NCBI GenBank assembly: GCA_026416455.1
Contig: JAOAFE010000008.1
Location: 56,309 to 120,308 of the forward strand
DNA length: 64,000 bases
Direction: 5' to 3'
Source: Syntrophales bacterium
Lineage (GTDB): Bacteria > Desulfobacterota > Syntrophia > Syntrophales > UBA8958
Of the stretch, positions 11,536 through 21,606 are shown piece by piece. Below the pieces are notes generated by a model. It did no database searches, was not told the DNA's origin, and saw nothing but the letters and a program-made list of their open reading frames with translations. Every line of letters begins with the position of its first letter. Within the stretch, counting starts at the first letter, position 1. The position numbers and the translations under genes were made by a program.

Positions 11536-12648
11536 TTATCCATGAAGAGCAAATCTTCTCAAATCGACATTCAATAAGAGTCCCATTGCGGAAAGAAAAG
11601 CTACCACGGCTGACCCTCCATAACTCAGAAAAGGCAGAGGGATACCAACGACCGGTAGTAACCCTAAAACCATTCCAATATTAATAAACACACTCCAAAA
11701 AATTAGCATCGTAATGCCAAAGGCCACGAGTGTCCCTTGATAATCGCGGGCATTGAGGGTGATGCGAAATCCATATCTTAGCAGGGCTATAAAGACGATA
11801 ATGACCGTAACTCCCCCTACAAATCCCCACTCTTCGGCCAAAACGGAAAAAACGAAATCCGTTTGCTGTTCCGGTAAAAATTTGAGCTGAGTTTGGGTTC
11901 CTTTAAGGAAGCCTTTTCCCACAAGGCCTCCTGATCCAACGGCGATGATCGATTGAATGATATGGTACCCTGCCCCCAAAGGATCCCGATCGGGATTAAA
12001 AAAAGTAAGCACCCGTTCTTTTTGGTAATCCTTAAGGAAGAACCACAACACAAGTAAGCCCATCACCCCCATCGAAGCCAGTGCTAGCAAATCCTTCCAT
12101 TTCATCCGTACAAAAAAAATGAAGGATGCAAATATTATTGCCAGCATAAGAGCAGTTCCTAGGTCGGGCTGATGAAGAATGAACAAAAAGGGCACAACTA
12201 GAATGATAAAAGGTAAAGCCAACTCTCTCAGGCTGTACCCCTCTTCCCGGTAATTTTCACTAAAATAACGAGCGAGTGATAAAATTAGGGTTAGTTTAAC
12301 TACCTCCGAAGGTTGAAAACACAGTCCGCCTATTAAAATCCATCTTTGAGATCCGTGAGTGGCATAACCGTAAAGGGAAACGAGAAGAAGCAGTCCCACC
12401 GCCAAAGCATGGAGCGGATAGGCGTATCTAACCAGGAGGCGGTAATCGGTTACTACCGCACATATCATAAGTAATGATCCTATCAATATCCACTGGCATT
12501 GCTTAAGGTAAAAGGGAAGAGTTCCTTTCGTATCGTAAGAAAGACCCGCACTGTAAAGATTAACGATGCCAATTACGCATAATAGGAAAGTAAGAAAAGC
12601 AAGAGGCCAGTTAAGGTGACCGAGAAATCGGCGATTAGACCAGATCAT
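11536..12648 (-). CDS. rodA: Rod shape-determining peptidoglycan polymerase RodA
   Basis: SEDS-family glycosyltransferase of the inner membrane, which polymerises lipid II during side-wall elongation together with a class B PBP. The 370 residues form about ten hydrophobic helices. Family signatures visible are [47 protein letters not shown] and [13 protein letters not shown]. Length fits RodA better than FtsW. The start ATG overlaps the stop of glnS by 4 bp. Its partner PBP2 (mrdA) is not adjacent. Confidence 0.92.
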   Translation of the reverse strand: MIWSNRRFLGHLNWPLAFLTFLLCVIGIVNLYSAGLSYDTKGTLPFYLKQCQWILIGSLLMICAVVTDYRLLVRYAYPLHALAVGLLLLVSLYGYATHGSQRWILIGGLCFQPSEVVKLTLILSLARYFSENYREEGYSLRELALPFIILVVPFLFILHQPDLGTALMLAIIFASFIFFVRMKWKDLLALASMGVMGLLVLWFFLKDYQKERVLTFFNPDRDPLGAGYHIIQSIIAVGSGGLVGKGFLKGTQTQLKFLPEQQTDFVFSVLAEEWGFVGGVTVIIVFIALLRYGFRITLNARDYQGTLVAFGITMLIFWSVFINIGMVLGLLPVVGIPLPFLSYGGSAVVAFLSAMGLLLNVDLRRFALHG

Positions 12649-14366
12649 TTATCCTTCGTCTCGCCTTTCTCTTTTACCTTGGCCCACGTATCTCGCAGGG
12701 TAACGGTGCGATTGAAAACGAGCTGATCGGGACGAGAATCGTCATCAACGCAAAAATAACCGAGCCTTTCGAATTGGAACCTATCTTGGGGTGAGGCAGT
12801 GGCCAGACTAGGCTCGAGGCGACATTCCTTTAACACTTCCAATGAGTTAGGATTGAGATACCGTAGAAAATCACCGTCATCGGCCAGAGGATCCGGAACG
12901 AGGAATAATCGATCATACAAACGTACTTCTCCAGGAATGCTGTGGAAAGCGGACACCCAATGGATAGTAGCCCCTACTTTTCTACCATCGGGGGCAAAGC
13001 CGCTCTTTGTTTCCGGATCGTAGACACAGCGAACCTCACTCACCTCTCCCGTTTGGGGATCTTTCTTCCAATCTACACACCGAATAAAATATCCCCATCT
13101 CAAACGAACTTCCCTTCCTGGCGCCAATCTGAGGAATTTTGGCGGCGGATCGACCATAAAATCATCCTTTTCAATATAAAGAACTCGTGAAAAGGGAACC
13201 TTTCTCATCCCTAAAGATTCGTCTTTTGGATGATAAGGACAAACAAACTCTTCCGTTTGCCCCTCTGGATAGTTATCTATTATCACCTTCAACGGTCTGA
13301 GTACAGCCATGACTCTCCTAGCCTTCTGATTTAGATCGTCCCGTACACAGTCTTCCAGTAAAGCCACATCTATCGTGCTATCGTTCTTGGCTACACCGAT
13401 ACGATCACAAAATGTTCTAATTGCCTCTGGCGTATAACCACGACGTCTCATACCGGAAATCGTAGGCAACCGAGGATCGTCCCACCCCTTAACAACCCCC
13501 TTTTCCACCAGCTCAATGAGAATGCGTTTACTCATGACCGTATAATTCAGATTTAGACGCGCGAACTCTATCTGTCGCGGCCTTATTTTCCAGCTAAATT
13601 GATCCAGTACCCAATCGTATAAGGGGCGATTATTTTCAAATTCCAGTGTACAAATGGAGTGGGTAATACCTTCCAAGGCGTCAGAAAGGGGATGGGCAAA
13701 ATCATACATGGGATAGATACACCATTTATCTTGGGTGCGATAATGATGGGTCTTCTTAATTCGGTAGAGCACCGGGTCACGGAGGTTCATGTTGGGCGAA
13801 GACATGTCAATCTTGGCCCGCAAAACACGACTCCCTTCAGGAAATTCTCCCTTTTTCATTCTTCGAAATAAATCTAAATTCTCTTCGACCGAGCGATTAC
13901 GGTAAGGACTCTCCTTCCCCGGTTCTGTCAACGTTCCTCGATACGCTTTTATCTCTTCGGGGCTGAGATCACACACATAAGCCTTCCCCTGTCGGATGAG
14001 CTCCTCCGCAAACTCATAAAGCTTATCGTAATAATCAGAGGCAAAAAAAAGCCTGTCACCCCAATCAAATCCCAGCCATTTTACATCCCGCTTAAGAGCC
14101 TCTACGTATTCCATGCTTTCACCTTCGGGGTCGGTATCATCCATGCGAAGGTTGCATGTACCTCCGTATTCCTGAGCGATGCCAAAATTAAGGCAAATGG
14201 ACTTGGCATGTCCGATGTGGGGGTAACCGTTTGGCTCGGGGGGGAATCTGGTAGCCACTCTCCCTTCATTTTTCCCCGCTGCTAAATCTTCATCAATAAT
14301 CTCGCGGATAAAGTCTTTACTCGTCTTTTTAGCCGTTTTATCTTCCACCATCTCTCTAATCTCCAT
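12645..14366 (-). CDS. glnS: Glutaminyl-tRNA synthetase
   Basis: Class I aminoacyl-tRNA synthetase of 573 residues. It has the GlnRS-type segment [14 protein letters not shown] (HIGH at 50-53), the KMSKS equivalent VMSKR, and the C-terminal beta-barrel anticodon domain. ATG 14366 is chosen over the preceding TTG (14369) because AAGG lies upstream at suitable spacing. Presence of GlnRS means this organism charges tRNA-Gln directly. The gene overlaps rodA by 4 bp. Confidence 0.95.
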   Translation of the reverse strand: MEIREMVEDKTAKKTSKDFIREIIDEDLAAGKNEGRVATRFPPEPNGYPHIGHAKSICLNFGIAQEYGGTCNLRMDDTDPEGESMEYVEALKRDVKWLGFDWGDRLFFASDYYDKLYEFAEELIRQGKAYVCDLSPEEIKAYRGTLTEPGKESPYRNRSVEENLDLFRRMKKGEFPEGSRVLRAKIDMSSPNMNLRDPVLYRIKKTHHYRTQDKWCIYPMYDFAHPLSDALEGITHSICTLEFENNRPLYDWVLDQFSWKIRPRQIEFARLNLNYTVMSKRILIELVEKGVVKGWDDPRLPTISGMRRRGYTPEAIRTFCDRIGVAKNDSTIDVALLEDCVRDDLNQKARRVMAVLRPLKVIIDNYPEGQTEEFVCPYHPKDESLGMRKVPFSRVLYIEKDDFMVDPPPKFLRLAPGREVRLRWGYFIRCVDWKKDPQTGEVSEVRCVYDPETKSGFAPDGRKVGATIHWVSAFHSIPGEVRLYDRLFLVPDPLADDGDFLRYLNPNSLEVLKECRLEPSLATASPQDRFQFERLGYFCVDDDSRPDQLVFNRTVTLRDTWAKVKEKGETKDK

Positions 14367-14436
14367 CAATTACCTTGACTATCATAAGCTCCTTGGAATA
14401 TTTACTTAAGAGATGCAAAATATCAAGGAGGTTTTT

Positions 14437-15102
14437 ATGCTGACCGTCGAAGAAGCCATTCTCAAGCGTCGCAGCATTCGCCGTTTCAAGCCAAATCCCG
14501 TCGAAAGAAGTCAGCTGGAAAAGATATTAGATCTGGCCCGCTGGTCCCCTTCTTGGGGCAACACGCAACCGTGGCATTTTTTCGTGTTCCAAGGCGACCC
14601 TTTAAGGATGTTAAAAGACGAGATGTCCCGAAGAATAACCGAAGGTAAACCCTTTGAACCTGATGTACCTATGCCTAATTCATGGCCCGAATCACTTAAG
14701 AATAGATACAGCGAAACAGGTAAACTTGTTCTCTCAGCCCTTTCCATCGCCCGAGAGGATCATCAAAGACGACAAGAATTCTACTTTGAGATGTCCCGTC
14801 TCTTTGGTGCCCCCTGTTTGATTGTAGGTACCGTACCGCGCGATGTGGCCATAGAATACGCTATGCTAGATATGGGCATTATTATTCAATCCATATGCCT
14901 GGCGGCTCATTCCAATGGTCTTGCGACCTGCATTATGGCTGCGTCCGTCGGGTACCCAGACATCATCAGACAGATCGGAAGGGTGGAAACTAACTTGCGC
15001 ATAGTTATGGGGATAGCTTTGGGATATGAAGAAGAGAGCCCCGTAAACCAGTTTCCGCGACCCCGCATACCTCTTACCGAAATGGTTACATGGGTGGACT
15101 AA
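14437..15102 (+). CDS. Nitroreductase family FMN oxidoreductase
   Basis: Protein of 221 residues with nitroreductase-fold marks: RRSIRRFKPNPV near the N-terminus (FMN phosphate contact), WSPSWGNTQPWHFF, and a C-terminal IVMGIALGY. An earlier ATG at 14413 lacks a ribosome site, whereas AAGGAGG stands 5 bases before ATG 14437, so the latter is the start. It is divergent from glnS and ends 6 bp from the convergent response regulator. The substrate is unknown; family members reduce quinones, nitro compounds or flavins. Confidence 0.88.
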   Translation: MLTVEEAILKRRSIRRFKPNPVERSQLEKILDLARWSPSWGNTQPWHFFVFQGDPLRMLKDEMSRRITEGKPFEPDVPMPNSWPESLKNRYSETGKLVLSALSIAREDHQRRQEFYFEMSRLFGAPCLIVGTVPRDVAIEYAMLDMGIIIQSICLAAHSNGLATCIMAASVGYPDIIRQIGRVETNLRIVMGIALGYEEESPVNQFPRPRIPLTEMVTWVD

Positions 15103-15108
15103 AGGCGA

Positions 15109-16476
15109 CTAAAAACCCTTTAGGTTGTATTTCTTTAACTTATATCTCAACATTCGTTCACTGATGCCGAGAATCTCCGCCGCCCGCGTCTGATTGTGAG
15201 ACGCCTTTACCATCGCCTCCAAAATCATCTTCTTCTCCAGTTCCTCGATGGTGTTTTTCAGTAGGCCGTCGGATTTTCTTTCTTCCTGCTCAAGAAACCA
15301 TGTCCCCTCGCCGAAGGGCAAATCTTCAACACTTATAAATTCGTCTCGGGCTATTACAACGGCTCTTTCTATAATATTTTCCAACTCTCGCACATTCCCC
15401 GGATAATCATACTTAAGAAGGAGATCCCGCGCCTCCCCCGATAAACCCACCACTTCTTTCCCATTTTCGCGGGCGTACTTTTCCACAAAATGGTCGATGA
15501 GAGGGGGGATGTCCTCTTTCCTCTCTCGAAGAGGTGGGATTTTAATGTTCACAACGTTAAGACGATAGTACAGATCTTCCCTGAATTTCCCTTCCTTAAC
15601 CATTTTCTCTAAGTCACGGTTCGTCGCGCTTACAATCCTCACGTCCGCAAAGAGTGTTTGATTCCCCCCCAAACGCTGAAATTCTCTATCTTGGAGAAAC
15701 CTTAACAATTTCACCTGAATTGAAAGAGGTAAATCTCCCACTTCATCTAAAAAGAGGGTGCCCCCGTCTGCTTCCTCCACCCGCCCAATGCGTCTGGTCA
15801 CCGCCCCTGTAAATGCCCCTCTTTCGTGCCCAAAAAGTTCACTTTCCAATAAATTTTCATTCAGGGCCCCGCAATTTACTGTCAGCATGGGACGGGACGA
15901 ACGGGGGCTAATCTGGTGAATAAGGCGGGCGAATAACTCTTTTCCCGTCCCACTCTCTCCTTGAAGAAGAATTGTCGCTTTGCTCGGAGCCACTCGACTC
16001 ACCATATTAACGATGCTCTCCATAACGGCACTTCGATAGACAATCTGATCTGTTGTAACTCCCTTGGCCCGCAATTCTTGGCGAAGTAACTCATTTTCTC
16101 TGATCAACACCCTTCTCTCCTGGACGCGATCCAAAAGAAGGGTGAGTTCTTCGAAATCAACGGGCTTGGTAATATAATCAAGGGCACCCGCTTTCATGGC
16201 TTCAACCGCCGTCTCAATGGTCCCATAGGCTGTGATAATGACGACATCAATTTCTTGGTTGATCCGTTTTACTTCCTTTAGCACCTGCATACCGTCCATA
16301 CCGGGCATTTTATAATCCAGCAGGACGACATCAAAATAATGGGCTCTTACCTCGTCCAAAGCTTCCTCTCCACTGGCCGCTTCCCTGACCATGTACCCTT
16401 CCTTAGCCAGAAAATCTCTCAACATTTCTCGTTGTGACTTCCCATCTTCCACCACTAAAATTTCCAATTTTTTCAT
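15109..16476 (-). CDS. Sigma-54-dependent NtrC/ZraR-type response regulator
   Basis: 455 residues in three domains. The receiver has phospho-acceptor D54 (VVLLDYKMPG) and K104. The AAA+ domain has Walker A GESGTGKE (173-180) and the sigma-54 contact loop GAFTGA (220-225). The C-terminus is a Fis-type helix-turn-helix (NQTRAAEILGISERMLRYKL). It should activate sigma-54 promoters when phosphorylated by the kinase encoded 4 bp upstream. No convincing sigma-54 promoter (GG-N10-GC) was found in this window, so its targets lie elsewhere. Confidence 0.95.
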   Translation of the reverse strand: MKKLEILVVEDGKSQREMLRDFLAKEGYMVREAASGEEALDEVRAHYFDVVLLDYKMPGMDGMQVLKEVKRINQEIDVVIITAYGTIETAVEAMKAGALDYITKPVDFEELTLLLDRVQERRVLIRENELLRQELRAKGVTTDQIVYRSAVMESIVNMVSRVAPSKATILLQGESGTGKELFARLIHQISPRSSRPMLTVNCGALNENLLESELFGHERGAFTGAVTRRIGRVEEADGGTLFLDEVGDLPLSIQVKLLRFLQDREFQRLGGNQTLFADVRIVSATNRDLEKMVKEGKFREDLYYRLNVVNIKIPPLRERKEDIPPLIDHFVEKYARENGKEVVGLSGEARDLLLKYDYPGNVRELENIIERAVVIARDEFISVEDLPFGEGTWFLEQEERKSDGLLKNTIEELEKKMILEAMVKASHNQTRAAEILGISERMLRYKLKKYNLKGF

Positions 16477-16480
16477 TTCC

Positions 16481-18319
16481 TTACCTTCCGTTGAGATCGT
16501 TCTTTTTGTTCACCATCCCTTCCCGAGGCAAGATAATTTCAAATCGCGACCCTTGACCGGGTTTACTCATTACTCTGATCTCTCCATTGTGTCCCCTTAT
16601 AATTTCATGAGCCAACGACAATCCTAAGCCTAATCCCTTTTCTTTCGTCGTATATTCAGGATTGAAGATCTTATCTATCTCTTCTTCCGTCAGCCCACAC
16701 CCCGTATCGGTAATGCCGATTGTTACCCTATCCCTCCTTGATCGATCTAGGGAAATCGTAACTGTTCCCGCCCCCGATATGGATTCGACGGCATTCTTTA
16801 TCAGATTGAGGAGGGCCTGTCGCAGTTTGTCAACATCCATGGGAATCACTGTCGTACCGTCTCCCCAAGCTCGCTTAATGGTAACCCCAGACGTTTGTGC
16901 CTCCTCATCCATCAGGTCCACCAACTTTTGTAGCACCTCTTCGATCGGGTAGAGAGTCAAAGTAAGACGACGACTTCGGGAAAAGGTTAGAAATTCTTCT
17001 ATGATACCGTTCAGTCGCCTTATCTCATCCCTAATCACCCCAGTTAGATTCTCAAATTCTACTTTTCTATCATCTTGCTCAGGAACATACTCCCTCATCA
17101 AACGTTGAGAGGCCATGCTTATAGCGTTGAGGGGATTTCTAATTTCATGGGCCACCCCTGCCGCCAGCTGGCCTAGAGCCGACAGTCTCTCGGCCTTTTC
17201 CAGGCGCCTTTCCATCTCAACGATGCCGGCTAGATGTTTATTCTGATTGGTGTAGAGAAGCCACATGGAAAAAAGGGTAATTATAATGGTCAAGCTTATG
17301 AAAACGATAACATTTCTTCTGTTTTCCGCTAACACAGCCTCCGCTGCTCCCCGCTCTAGACCCAACCTTACATACCCGACTATTTTATTGTTGAGATGAA
17401 AGGGGATAGCCATGTCCAATATCTCCTGCCCAAGATAAACGACTTTCCTACTATCCCATCTGAGGTGACCTTGCAAAATTTCCCGTAGTCTGATTTCGTC
17501 TCCCTTCCACTTTTCCGGCCGTCGCCCCGCTACTCCCAGCGTACGTCCCTTTTCATCTTCCACCAGAAAATAAGCAAGCTCGTGAGTCTTTACTCCCCCG
17601 AGTTCATGAATAGCCTTCTCCACCGCTACTCTCATGCCCCAAAAGCGAATTCCTCCTGGATCGAGTGCGATAATGATCGTACCTCTTCCATCTCGGCGTT
17701 TCATAGCCAAAAATCCAATTTTCTTTAACTCTCCCAGTTGAGTAAATAAGTCAATGGTCACTTCCGGCCTTCTGCCTTTCTTCATCGCTGGTGGAAGGTA
17801 TTCGGGGGGTAAGGGGCGGTTTTGATATAACAGACGCCCTTGCCGGTCGAGGATGCCAATATATAGAACATGCTTTTCCTCCGCATACTGACGCAGGTAT
17901 CCTTCCGTTATCTTTTTAGCCATCCATCTTTCATCAACTTCTTTCCCCACCTCAACTAAAGCGGATACCAGGTATTTCTGGGGTGAAAACTCATCACTGG
18001 CCTGAGGAGAAGAAACACGTTTTTCTTGAAGCTTTGATGCGCGGACCAGATTATCTAAATTTTCTTGGGATAATCTCTGTACAACAGATACCAAACTCAC
18101 ACCCCTATTTTCGATAAATCCAATGAGAGCCTGCTCTGTTCGCTTCATATCCATAATGCCCATGACCAGAATTAGACCAACAAAAACGGCAGAAACACTC
18201 GCCACTGCAATAGGTTGAATAAAGGGCCGCTCTTCATGCAATCTAAAACCCCACCGACCGACCTTCTTCTGTTTTTCCATCATAACAACTGTACCCCGAA
18301 CCAATTCGTGCCACGACAT
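16481..18319 (-). CDS. Membrane sensor histidine kinase (NtrB/ZraS type)
   Basis: Sensor of 612 residues. One membrane helix lies near 35-57 and a second near 336-355, enclosing a periplasmic sensing region of about 280 residues with cache-like strands (VLYIGILDRQGRLLYQ). Then come HisKA with H391 in AAGVAHEIRNPLNA, and HATPase with NLIKNAVESI, TDTGCGL and KGLGLGLSLAHEI. It pairs with the regulator 4 bp downstream. The start is uncertain: TTG 18346, ATG 18319 or ATG 18283 all lack a strong ribosome site. Confidence 0.92.
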   Translation of the reverse strand: MSWHELVRGTVVMMEKQKKVGRWGFRLHEERPFIQPIAVASVSAVFVGLILVMGIMDMKRTEQALIGFIENRGVSLVSVVQRLSQENLDNLVRASKLQEKRVSSPQASDEFSPQKYLVSALVEVGKEVDERWMAKKITEGYLRQYAEEKHVLYIGILDRQGRLLYQNRPLPPEYLPPAMKKGRRPEVTIDLFTQLGELKKIGFLAMKRRDGRGTIIIALDPGGIRFWGMRVAVEKAIHELGGVKTHELAYFLVEDEKGRTLGVAGRRPEKWKGDEIRLREILQGHLRWDSRKVVYLGQEILDMAIPFHLNNKIVGYVRLGLERGAAEAVLAENRRNVIVFISLTIIITLFSMWLLYTNQNKHLAGIVEMERRLEKAERLSALGQLAAGVAHEIRNPLNAISMASQRLMREYVPEQDDRKVEFENLTGVIRDEIRRLNGIIEEFLTFSRSRRLTLTLYPIEEVLQKLVDLMDEEAQTSGVTIKRAWGDGTTVIPMDVDKLRQALLNLIKNAVESISGAGTVTISLDRSRRDRVTIGITDTGCGLTEEEIDKIFNPEYTTKEKGLGLGLSLAHEIIRGHNGEIRVMSKPGQGSRFEIILPREGMVNKKNDLNGR

Positions 18320-18497
18320 TTTTGTCGAAAAGGAACGTATGAGCAAACCGTTCTGCCGTAATGATGTTTAGGGACAGCTCGACATTTTTTGTCTCGAACA
18401 CAATCCGGCATCACGGAAAAACTCTCAAATTAAAGGCATATTGGGCCACACAAAAAATGGCATAGAAAATGCTTAAATAATCTTTCAGGCTGACGAT

Positions 18498-18529
18498 GGC
18501 GATTTTACTTCGGGCATAGTAAAACCGCC
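18498..18529. other. Strong inverted repeat in the rarA-kinase gap
   Basis: Arms of 12 bp, GGCGATTTTACT (18498-18509) and AGTAAAACCGCC (18518-18529), pair fully if one G-U (or A-C) pair is allowed, around an 8-nt loop TCGGGCAT. It lies in the 243-bp non-coding gap between rarA and the sensor kinase, 20 bp from the terminator-like hairpin at 18549. A short reading frame crosses it but has no family resemblance. It matches no riboswitch recognised here. Confidence 0.6.
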
Positions 18530-18548
18530 TGGCCGACTCCTCCTTCAC

Positions 18549-18583
18549 GGCGGGGTGGTGACTCACACTCCCCGCCTTTTTTT
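18549..18583 (+). terminator. Terminator-like hairpin pointing rightward, overlapping the rarA 3' end
   Basis: A 7-bp GC stem GGCGGGG/CCCCGCC (18549-18555, 18570-18576) with a 14-nt loop is followed on the plus strand by seven T. The T-run is also the Lys-Lys codons at the end of rarA, so it may be coincidental. If real, it ends a plus-strand transcript that starts within the preceding gap, where no plus-strand gene is seen. Confidence 0.45.
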
Positions 18584-19870
18584 CCTCAAAGTTTCCCAAT
18601 AGGCCATTCTTTCCGCAATTTTTTTCTCATAACCTCGCTCAACGGGTCGATAGAATTTGACACCCTTATCTTTAAGCGCCTCGGGCAGATACGTTTGATC
18701 GACTACCGCCTCCTCATCATCGTGGGGATAAAGATATCCTACCCCGTAACCCATGTCTCTCATCAAGGTAGTGGGAGCGTTTCTCAAGTGTAGTGGAACA
18801 GGGAGTGTCCCCGTCTCCCTCACTATCTTCTTTGCTTCTCCTTCCGCAACGTAAAGAGCATTACTCTTAGGCGCCGTTGCCAGATAAACGGCCGCCTGGA
18901 GGAGAGCCAATTCTCCTTCCGGTGAACCCAAAAAGCGATATGCCTCCATGGCGCTCATGGCGACGGTAAGGGCATGGGGATCCGCTAGACCCACGTCTTC
19001 AGAGGCAAATCTCACCATACGCCGCGCAATGTAAAAAGGATCCTCTCCGGCCATAAGCATCCGCATTAGCCAATAGATGGCTGCATCGGGATCGCTTCCC
19101 CTTAGACTTTTGTGAAGGGCAGAGATGAGGTTGAAATGCTCTTCTCCCGCACGATCGTAAAGGAGTGGTTTTTTTTGCAGGGCCTCTTCTACCAACCTCT
19201 GGGTAATTTTCTTCTCCCCTTTGCCCAGGAGAGAGACCGCCGCCTCTAAACTATTTAGAACCATTCTCGCGTCCCCATCGGCCGTCCAAACAATCAAATC
19301 GGCAGCTTCCTTTGTTATCTCATAAGCCTCTTTTCCTAAACCACGTTCCATATCATTTAGGGCTCTTGCGAGAATAAGGTGCAGTTCCTCTCTCGTATAG
19401 GGATATAAAACAAAGACATGACAACGAGATAAAAGAGGGGCAATGATCTCAAAAGAAGGATTCTCCGTCGTGGCACCGATCAAAGTTATGAGGCCACTCT
19501 CTACGTGAGGAAGGAAGGCATCTTGCTGCGCCTTATTGAAGCGATGAATCTCGTCGACGAAGAGAACCGTCCGCTGCTGAAACGTATCCCTATACTCTGC
19601 GGCCTCTTCTATTATACCCTTTAACTCCTTGATACCAGAAAGAACAGCGGAAAGGCTTACGAAGTGCGCGTTCGTTTCCTTAGCAATTAGGTGGGCCAAA
19701 GTTGTTTTTCCCGAACCCGGGGGGCCCCAAAAAATCATGGAGAACAGACGATCATCTTCAATGGCCCTCCTCAGCAAGGCCCCCGGCCCTAAAAGATGAC
19801 TTTGACCTACGAATTCCCCTAAGTTTCGAGGTCTCATGCGTTCGGCCAGGGGTGGTTTCATAGGGGTCAT
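18563..19870 (-). CDS. rarA: Replication-associated recombination protein A (MgsA/WRNIP1 family AAA+ ATPase)
   Basis: 435 residues. The start MRPRNLGEFVGQSHLLGPG is family-typical; Walker A GPPGSGKT is at 49-56 and Walker B plus sensor at LFVDEIHRFNKAQQD. The C-terminal part has the tetramerisation region ending in MRDMGYGVGYLYPHDD. It acts at stalled replication forks. Its ATG overlaps the upstream small gene by 4 bp (ATGA), with AGGAG just before. Confidence 0.95.
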   Translation of the reverse strand: MTPMKPPLAERMRPRNLGEFVGQSHLLGPGALLRRAIEDDRLFSMIFWGPPGSGKTTLAHLIAKETNAHFVSLSAVLSGIKELKGIIEEAAEYRDTFQQRTVLFVDEIHRFNKAQQDAFLPHVESGLITLIGATTENPSFEIIAPLLSRCHVFVLYPYTREELHLILARALNDMERGLGKEAYEITKEAADLIVWTADGDARMVLNSLEAAVSLLGKGEKKITQRLVEEALQKKPLLYDRAGEEHFNLISALHKSLRGSDPDAAIYWLMRMLMAGEDPFYIARRMVRFASEDVGLADPHALTVAMSAMEAYRFLGSPEGELALLQAAVYLATAPKSNALYVAEGEAKKIVRETGTLPVPLHLRNAPTTLMRDMGYGVGYLYPHDDEEAVVDQTYLPEALKDKGVKFYRPVERGYEKKIAERMAYWETLRKKRRGV

Positions 19871-20112
19871 ATTCTCCTGGAACGCACCTGTTCCATCAAA
19901 TCTAGCAAATTGGTAATCTTATCGGAGGGAACTCGATTTTTAAATTCTTCCCATGCGGAAGCTCCCATCTTTTCCCGAAAGAAATCGTCCACCTTAAAGA
20001 TGCCCTGCCAGCAATAAATAACACGCTCGCAGGGATAAACACCTGCTTCTTGGCGGCAGTAAGCGAAATTCACCTCATGTCCCAAACGGGGACATCGAAT
20101 GACCATACCCAT
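19867..20112 (-). CDS. Small Cys-rich conserved hypothetical protein
   Basis: About 81 residues, not assigned to a named family. The first half holds four cysteines in RCPRLGHE, YCRQE and YPCERVIYCW, suggestive of a metal or iron-sulphur site. The second half is helical and acidic. Starts at 20118 (TTG, overlapping the trpB2 stop as TTGA), 20112 or 20106 (ATG) are possible. It is sandwiched between trpB2 and rarA with overlaps at both ends, so it is almost certainly translated. Function unknown. Confidence 0.75.
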   Translation of the reverse strand: MGMVIRCPRLGHEVNFAYCRQEAGVYPCERVIYCWQGIFKVDDFFREKMGASAWEEFKNRVPSDKITNLLDLMEQVRSRRI

Positions 20113-20114
20113 TC

Positions 20115-21476
20115 TCAAGGCTTAGGAAATCCTTCGATCGCCTTCAAAGCCCTCTCTATCTCCTCCTCCGGCAATTCGTAAGGTTGCAATTTTCCTGATA
20201 AATAAGCTTCATAGGAAGCCAAATCGACAAGACCATGACCACTCCAACTGAATAGAATAACCTTTTCTTTCCCCTCTTCCTTCGCCCGCCTTGCTTCATC
20301 TACGACAGCGGCAATAACATGATCTGTCTCAGGAGCAGGAATAAAACCCTCCGTTCGGGCCCAGTTAATGCCTGCTTCGAAGGTTTCGAGCTGGTTGTAA
20401 GCTCGGGCTTCCACCAGTCCTTCACGAACGAGGTGGCTGATAATCGGGGCCATTCCATGGTATCTAAGACCTCCGGCATGAATTGGAGCAGGAACAAAAT
20501 CGTGACCGAGAGTATGCATGGCCAAAAGTGGCGTCTTCTTTGCTAAATCACCAAAATCGTAAGCAAAGGGGCCACGTGTCATGGTCGGACAAGAAGTAGG
20601 CTCTGCCCCGACAATGGTCACCTGTTTACCGTATATTTTATCTCTTACAAAAGGCAGGGCAATCCCACCAAAATTGCTCCCTCCACCAGCACATCCCATG
20701 ACCACATCGGGATACTCACCTATCATCTTCATCTGTAACTCTGCCTCTAGTCCGATGATGGTCTGATGGAGAAGTACATGATTGAGCACACTGCCTAGGG
20801 AATAACGCGCTTCTGGATCGGACACAACATCTTCAATAGCTTCGCTAATTGCAATACCGAGACTGCCCGGAGAATCAGGATTTTGTTTAAGTACCATTCT
20901 GCCGGCTTCTGTCAGCTCGCTGGGGCTGGGAATACATTCGGCCCCCCAAGTATGCATCATGATGCGCCGGTAGGGTTTCTGATCATAACTGACTCGAACC
21001 ATAAAAACTCGGCAGGCGAGGCCGAACATCTGACAGGCCATACTTAGAGCACTACCCCATTGACCGGCGCCTGTTTCGGTCGAAATGCGTTTTGTACCGA
21101 ACACCTTATTGTAATAGGCCTGAGCGATAGCGGTATTGGGTTTATGAGAACCGGCTGGTGATGTACCCTCATGTTTGTAATATATCCTAACGGGCGCATT
21201 GAGCAGGCGCTCAAAGTTTCTTGCCCGACACAAGGGAGTAGGACGCCATAGAAGGTATTTTTCTAATACGGGTTCGGGAATATCAATCCACCTGTCTGTC
21301 GAAACTTCCTGCTCGATTAAGTTCATGGGAAAAATAGGTGCCAGGTCCTCAGGTTTTACAGGTTCCCCCGTAGCCGGATGTAATGGGGGTTTCAGGGGTG
21401 TCGGTAAATCGGCCAACACGTTATACCACTGGCGGGGAATCTCACTATCCGACAAAATAACCTTCATCTGTTCCAT
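20115..21476 (-). CDS. trpB: TrpB-like tryptophan synthase beta chain (TrpB2 type)
   Basis: PLP enzyme of 453 residues that joins indole and serine to form tryptophan. It belongs to the longer TrpB2 branch, judged by the N-terminal [18 protein letters not shown] and the [16 protein letters not shown] segment with PLP lysine K112. The phosphate loop [10 protein letters not shown] is present. ATG 21476 is chosen because AAGGAG stands 10 bases upstream; an ATG at 21500 lacks one. No trpA or other trp gene is adjacent, as is usual for TrpB2, which often works as an indole-salvage enzyme. Confidence 0.93.
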   Translation of the reverse strand: MEQMKVILSDSEIPRQWYNVLADLPTPLKPPLHPATGEPVKPEDLAPIFPMNLIEQEVSTDRWIDIPEPVLEKYLLWRPTPLCRARNFERLLNAPVRIYYKHEGTSPAGSHKPNTAIAQAYYNKVFGTKRISTETGAGQWGSALSMACQMFGLACRVFMVRVSYDQKPYRRIMMHTWGAECIPSPSELTEAGRMVLKQNPDSPGSLGIAISEAIEDVVSDPEARYSLGSVLNHVLLHQTIIGLEAELQMKMIGEYPDVVMGCAGGGSNFGGIALPFVRDKIYGKQVTIVGAEPTSCPTMTRGPFAYDFGDLAKKTPLLAMHTLGHDFVPAPIHAGGLRYHGMAPIISHLVREGLVEARAYNQLETFEAGINWARTEGFIPAPETDHVIAAVVDEARRAKEEGKEKVILFSWSGHGLVDLASYEAYLSGKLQPYELPEEEIERALKAIEGFPKP

Positions 21477-21546
21477 GTCGCAAATTCTCCTTATTTTCAT
21501 TGAATGCCAACGGCATTTTTCCTCAGCCGTTTCTTCTCACCAAATC

Positions 21547-21580
21547 GAGGGGATAATGACAGACATTATCACCGCCCCTC
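21547..21580. repeat. Bulged inverted repeat in the trpB2 leader
   Basis: Arms GAGGGGATAATG (21547-21558) and CATTAT...CCCCTC (21564-21569, 21575-21580) form a 12-bp helix with a 5-nt bulge and a 5-nt loop. It lies about 70 bp upstream of the trpB2 start in the 130-bp gpsA-trpB2 gap. A second small dyad AATGCC-aac-GGCATT (21503-21517) lies nearer the gene. No U-tract follows on the minus strand, so it is not an obvious terminator; an operator or leader structure is possible. Confidence 0.5.
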
Positions 21581-21606
21581 AAGAGTCGTCAACAAAAATA
21601 GCTCCT

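Noticed and set aside
15099..15123. 7-bp dyad CTAAAGG/CCTTTAG between nitroreductase and the response regulator
   Set aside because: The stem is AT-rich and lacks a T-run on either side, too weak to call a terminator.
18361..18583. Riboswitch, 6S or SRP RNA in the rarA-kinase gap
   Set aside because: Partial likeness to a glycine-riboswitch CUCUCAGGC box (CTTTCAGGC) was seen, but the rest of the aptamer, the SRP loop and 6S end-pairing are missing.
18411..18599. 62-codon frame across the rarA-kinase gap
   Set aside because: It overlaps the rarA end in another frame and encodes both arms of the hairpin; structure explains the sequence better than coding.
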